Assembly: GCA_021775655.1 (NCBI GenBank)
Contig: JAJFHK010000118.1
Coordinates: forward strand, 1-6,691
DNA: 6,691 bases
Reading direction: 5' to 3'
From: Filomicrobium sp.
Lineage (GTDB): Bacteria; Pseudomonadota; Alphaproteobacteria; Rhizobiales; Hyphomicrobiaceae
Notes under the pieces: model-generated
Seen by the model: the letters and a program-made list of their open reading frames with translations, nothing else
Database searches by the model: none
What the model was told of the DNA's origin: nothing
In this document: piece after piece, positions 4,655 through 6,691 of the stretch
Numbering within the stretch: the first letter of the stretch is position 1
Layout of the letters: every line of letters starts with the position of its first letter
Program-made: the position numbers and the translations under genes

Positions 4655-6690
4655 CCTATGTTGGTGGGATTGTCCTTCGCCGCGATGAGAACGCGGAATT
4701 CGGATAATGTGTCGTCGAGGGTCGTGAGAGCTTGCTTGACGAGGGTCCAGTCGAATTCCTCAGATAGTTCTGCCTCGTGCTCGATGTGCTTGCAGATCGA
4801 GGCCAGGCGGGAGGCGCCGACGGTTGACGCGCTGCCAAAGATTGCGTGGGCGATTTGACCTGCTCCGTGGGCGTCTTCGGATTCGATCAATTCGGCTAGG
4901 ATGCTCCGTTTTGACTCGAGTTCGGAGACGAAAATTGCCATGAGCGGCGATGTTTCGTTGATGTTGCGGTCTTCGAAGAATTCATTGAGCTCACCGAATT
5001 CAATGACCGGTTCAGCGGAGGTGATGGCGCTTCCGCCGGACAGTGCCCGGGGAATCGCGAGCCTTCGGGTCGCTTCGACGAGCAGGGCCCGACGTATTGG
5101 TTTGGTCAAGTAGGCGTTCATTCCCGATTCGGTGACTTTCTCTTCGGTGCCGGCAACAGCGTGTGCGGTGAGAGCGATGATGGGAGTCGTCTTGTTTTGT
5201 CCATCGCCATCACGGATTTCACGGGCGGCCGTCAGTCCATCCTTTTCGGGCATCGAGATGTCCATGAGGATAAGGTCGTAGGGCTCTGAGTCCGCACGTT
5301 CCACAGCTTGATTGCCGTTTTCGGCGTGGATGACCTCATGGCCTTCTGCAACAAGGTACTGCGTGCTGATATATGCGTTGGTGGGGTTGTCTTCTGCCAA
5401 GAGAACGCGAAGGCGGTTCAGCTTTGTGGTGCCGGTGGTGCCTTCTGACGTTCTGTTCTCGGCCAATTCGTTTGAGATCTCGAAGGTCAGCTCGAATGAG
5501 AAACAGCTTCCATTTCCGTATTCACTCTCAACCATGATGCGGCCACCCATGGAGCGAACTATTTGGTCGCAGATTGCGAGGCCGAGGCCGGTTCCATCAG
5601 TGCGTCTGGAGAATGTCGAATCGAGTGATTTGAACTTCTCGAAAATAACGTTCTGCTTTTCAGTGGGAATACCGATTCCGTTATCAGAAACCGCAACCCG
5701 CAATGTCGCGGTGTTGTCATCTTGATTGATGAGGTTGCCGATCAGTTTGATCGTGCCATTGCTCGTGAACTTGTTAGCGTTGGACAGGAGGTTAATCAAA
5801 ACCTGTCGCAGGCGGACAGGATCGACCAACACAGACTTCGGCAGGTGTTCCGAGATGTCGAGTACGAGTTCGTTTCCTGCATGTTCGGTCATCGGCCGGA
5901 AGAGTGCTTCCAGGTTGTCGAAAATCGAGGCAAGCGATTGTGGGCTTTGTTCAAAGTCGAACTGGCCGTCTTCCAGTTTCGAGAAGACCAGGATGTCATC
6001 GATCAGCGATAGAAGGTATTCGCCGGAACTTTCCGCAATATCTAGATGTCGGGCGGCGGCCTTTGTCTGAGGTTCAGTTTTTATCAGGTCGAGTGCGCCC
6101 AGGACACCGTTCAGCGGCGTGCGGATCTCGTGACTCATGATGGCCAGGAACTCGCCCTTTGTCCTGTTGGCGGCTTCGGCAACCTGCTTTTCGATCTTAC
6201 TGCGGTTTTGTTCGTCTAGGAGAATGCCTTCGCGCTGCTTGTAGTGGATTGCCTTGGAGGTTGCGTAGATCGTCAGCGCGGTGAACAGGATGGCGCTCAG
6301 AATAATAGCGTAAACCCTCATCATCCAGGACGAACCACCAAGAACGACGACCTGCAATGGGTAGCCGTCGATCGGGACCTTGGCTGAAATCAAAGTTGTG
6401 TCTTCCCGACGAGTTATTTCGGTCTGTACGGCCGAGCCTTCAGAGCTAAAAGTTCGGTTGTCGGCACCTTTCGAAAACGGCTTCCCAAGCGTCGATGCGT
6501 AGTCGCCGGTGCCCGCGCGGATGATTCCGTCGTTGCCAGTAATGACGACGCCACCCTGTTTTCCGAGGTCAAGGTTGCCGTAAATTCTGGTCAGCTTGGC
6601 GGGGTCGAGAGAGACGACGATGACGCCATCGAAGTTGCCAGCGTCATCGAGAAGCGGGCGTGTGTACTGCACGCTCCATTTTCCGGAAGC
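4636..6690 (-). CDS. Hybrid sensor histidine kinase (Cache-TM-HisKA-HATPase-REC-Hpt), N-terminus outside window
   Basis: This membrane-bound multistep phosphorelay kinase has 684 residues visible; numbering starts at the first complete codon (6690). Residues 1 to about 115 are the end of a periplasmic Cache-type sensor domain (GKWSVQYTRPLLDDAGNFDG, then VVSLDPAKL). One membrane helix follows at about 126-145, then a helical linker. HisKA has FLAIMSHEIRTPLNG with phospho-acceptor His187. The HATPase_c boxes are LINLLSNANKFT (about 298-309), SDNGIGIP (335-342), FEKF (350-353) and TDGTGLGLAI (364-373). The receiver (about 427-545) has acidic residues E433/D434, phospho-acceptor Asp477 in LILMDISMP, Thr508 and Lys530. 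The Hpt domain (about 575-665) has His615 in AHAIFGSAS. All key phosphorelay residues are present, but the usual Lys of the Hpt HxxKG motif is Phe here. The chain ends in RVLIAAKDNPTN, resembling the receiver's own RVLLAEDNPTN. The signal and the target regulator are unknown. Confidence 0.95.
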   Translation of the reverse strand, partial: ASGKWSVQYTRPLLDDAGNFDGVIVVSLDPAKLTRIYGNLDLGKQGGVVITGNDGIIRAGTGDYASTLGKPFSKGADNRTFSSEGSAVQTEITRREDTTLISAKVPIDGYPLQVVVLGGSSWMMRVYAIILSAILFTALTIYATSKAIHYKQREGILLDEQNRSKIEKQVAEAANRTKGEFLAIMSHEIRTPLNGVLGALDLIKTEPQTKAAARHLDIAESSGEYLLSLIDDILVFSKLEDGQFDFEQSPQSLASIFDNLEALFRPMTEHAGNELVLDISEHLPKSVLVDPVRLRQVLINLLSNANKFTSNGTIKLIGNLINQDDNTATLRVAVSDNGIGIPTEKQNVIFEKFKSLDSTFSRRTDGTGLGLAICDQIVRSMGGRIMVESEYGNGSCFSFELTFEISNELAENRTSEGTTGTTKLNRLRVLLAEDNPTNAYISTQYLVAEGHEVIHAENGNQAVERADSEPYDLILMDISMPEKDGLTAAREIRDGDGQNKTTPIIALTAHAVAGTEEKVTESGMNAYLTKPIRRALLVEATRRLAIPRALSGGSAITSAEPVIEFGELNEFFEDRNINETSPLMAIFVSELESKRSILAELIESEDAHGAGQIAHAIFGSASTVGASRLASICKHIEHEAELSEEFDWTLVKQALTTLDDTLSEFRVLIAAKDNPTNIGYALTA
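4660..4695 (-). repeat. Direct-repeat copy B: kinase C-terminus resembling the receiver start
   Basis: This 36-bp stretch encodes RVLIAAKDNPTN at the very end of the kinase. It matches 5377-5409 in the same orientation: its first 15 bases (GTTGGTGGGATTGTC) match 14 of 15, and its last nine (GAGAACGCG) match 9 of 9. The diverged middle differs by exactly one codon in length. See the partner copy for the receiver version. Confidence 0.6.
5377..5409 (-). repeat. Direct-repeat copy A: start of the receiver domain
   Basis: This 33-bp segment encodes RVLLAEDNPTN, the first beta strand and acidic pocket of the receiver domain. It is the presumed source of the degenerate copy at 4660-4695, about 715 bp away in the same gene and orientation. 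Confidence 0.6.
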
Positions 6691-6691
6691 G

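Overview
The window looks like chromosomal DNA of an alphaproteobacterium. The valyl-tRNA synthetase tail, the gene repertoire and a perfect full-length CtrA-type box all fit this. GC is medium to high by eye, with a clearly poorer patch inside pxpB. I cannot fix the genus. There are no rRNA or tRNA genes, insertion sequences or CRISPR arrays.

Layout. At the left edge is the 3' third of valS (+ strand). After a 72-bp gap comes a small TSUP (TauE/SafE-type) membrane permease (+). Convergent to it is a two-gene unit on the minus strand, pxpB then pxpC, encoding two subunits of the ATP-dependent 5-oxoprolinase. The third subunit gene, pxpA, is not adjacent. A 264-bp divergent intergenic region separates pxpB from an uncharacterised 262-residue protein gene (+). 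It holds a perfect TTAA-N7-TTAAC box and a perfect 10-bp inverted repeat. The uncharacterised gene converges on, and overlaps by 19 bp, the 3' end of a large hybrid sensor histidine kinase (-). That kinase runs off the right edge and reads Cache sensor, membrane helix, HisKA, HATPase, receiver, Hpt.

How the genes may work together. PxpB and PxpC should act with a PxpA encoded elsewhere to open 5-oxoproline to glutamate. The permease may export or import a small anion; its link to pxpBC rests only on position. The most interesting part is the centre-right. The 262-residue protein has a fold-level motif pattern that I think may be distantly related to isocyanide (isonitrile) synthases of the DIT1/PvcA type. 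Its upstream region carries a cell-cycle-type regulatory site. The neighbouring kinase ends in a short degenerate copy of the start of its own receiver domain, which is visible at the DNA level as a direct repeat.
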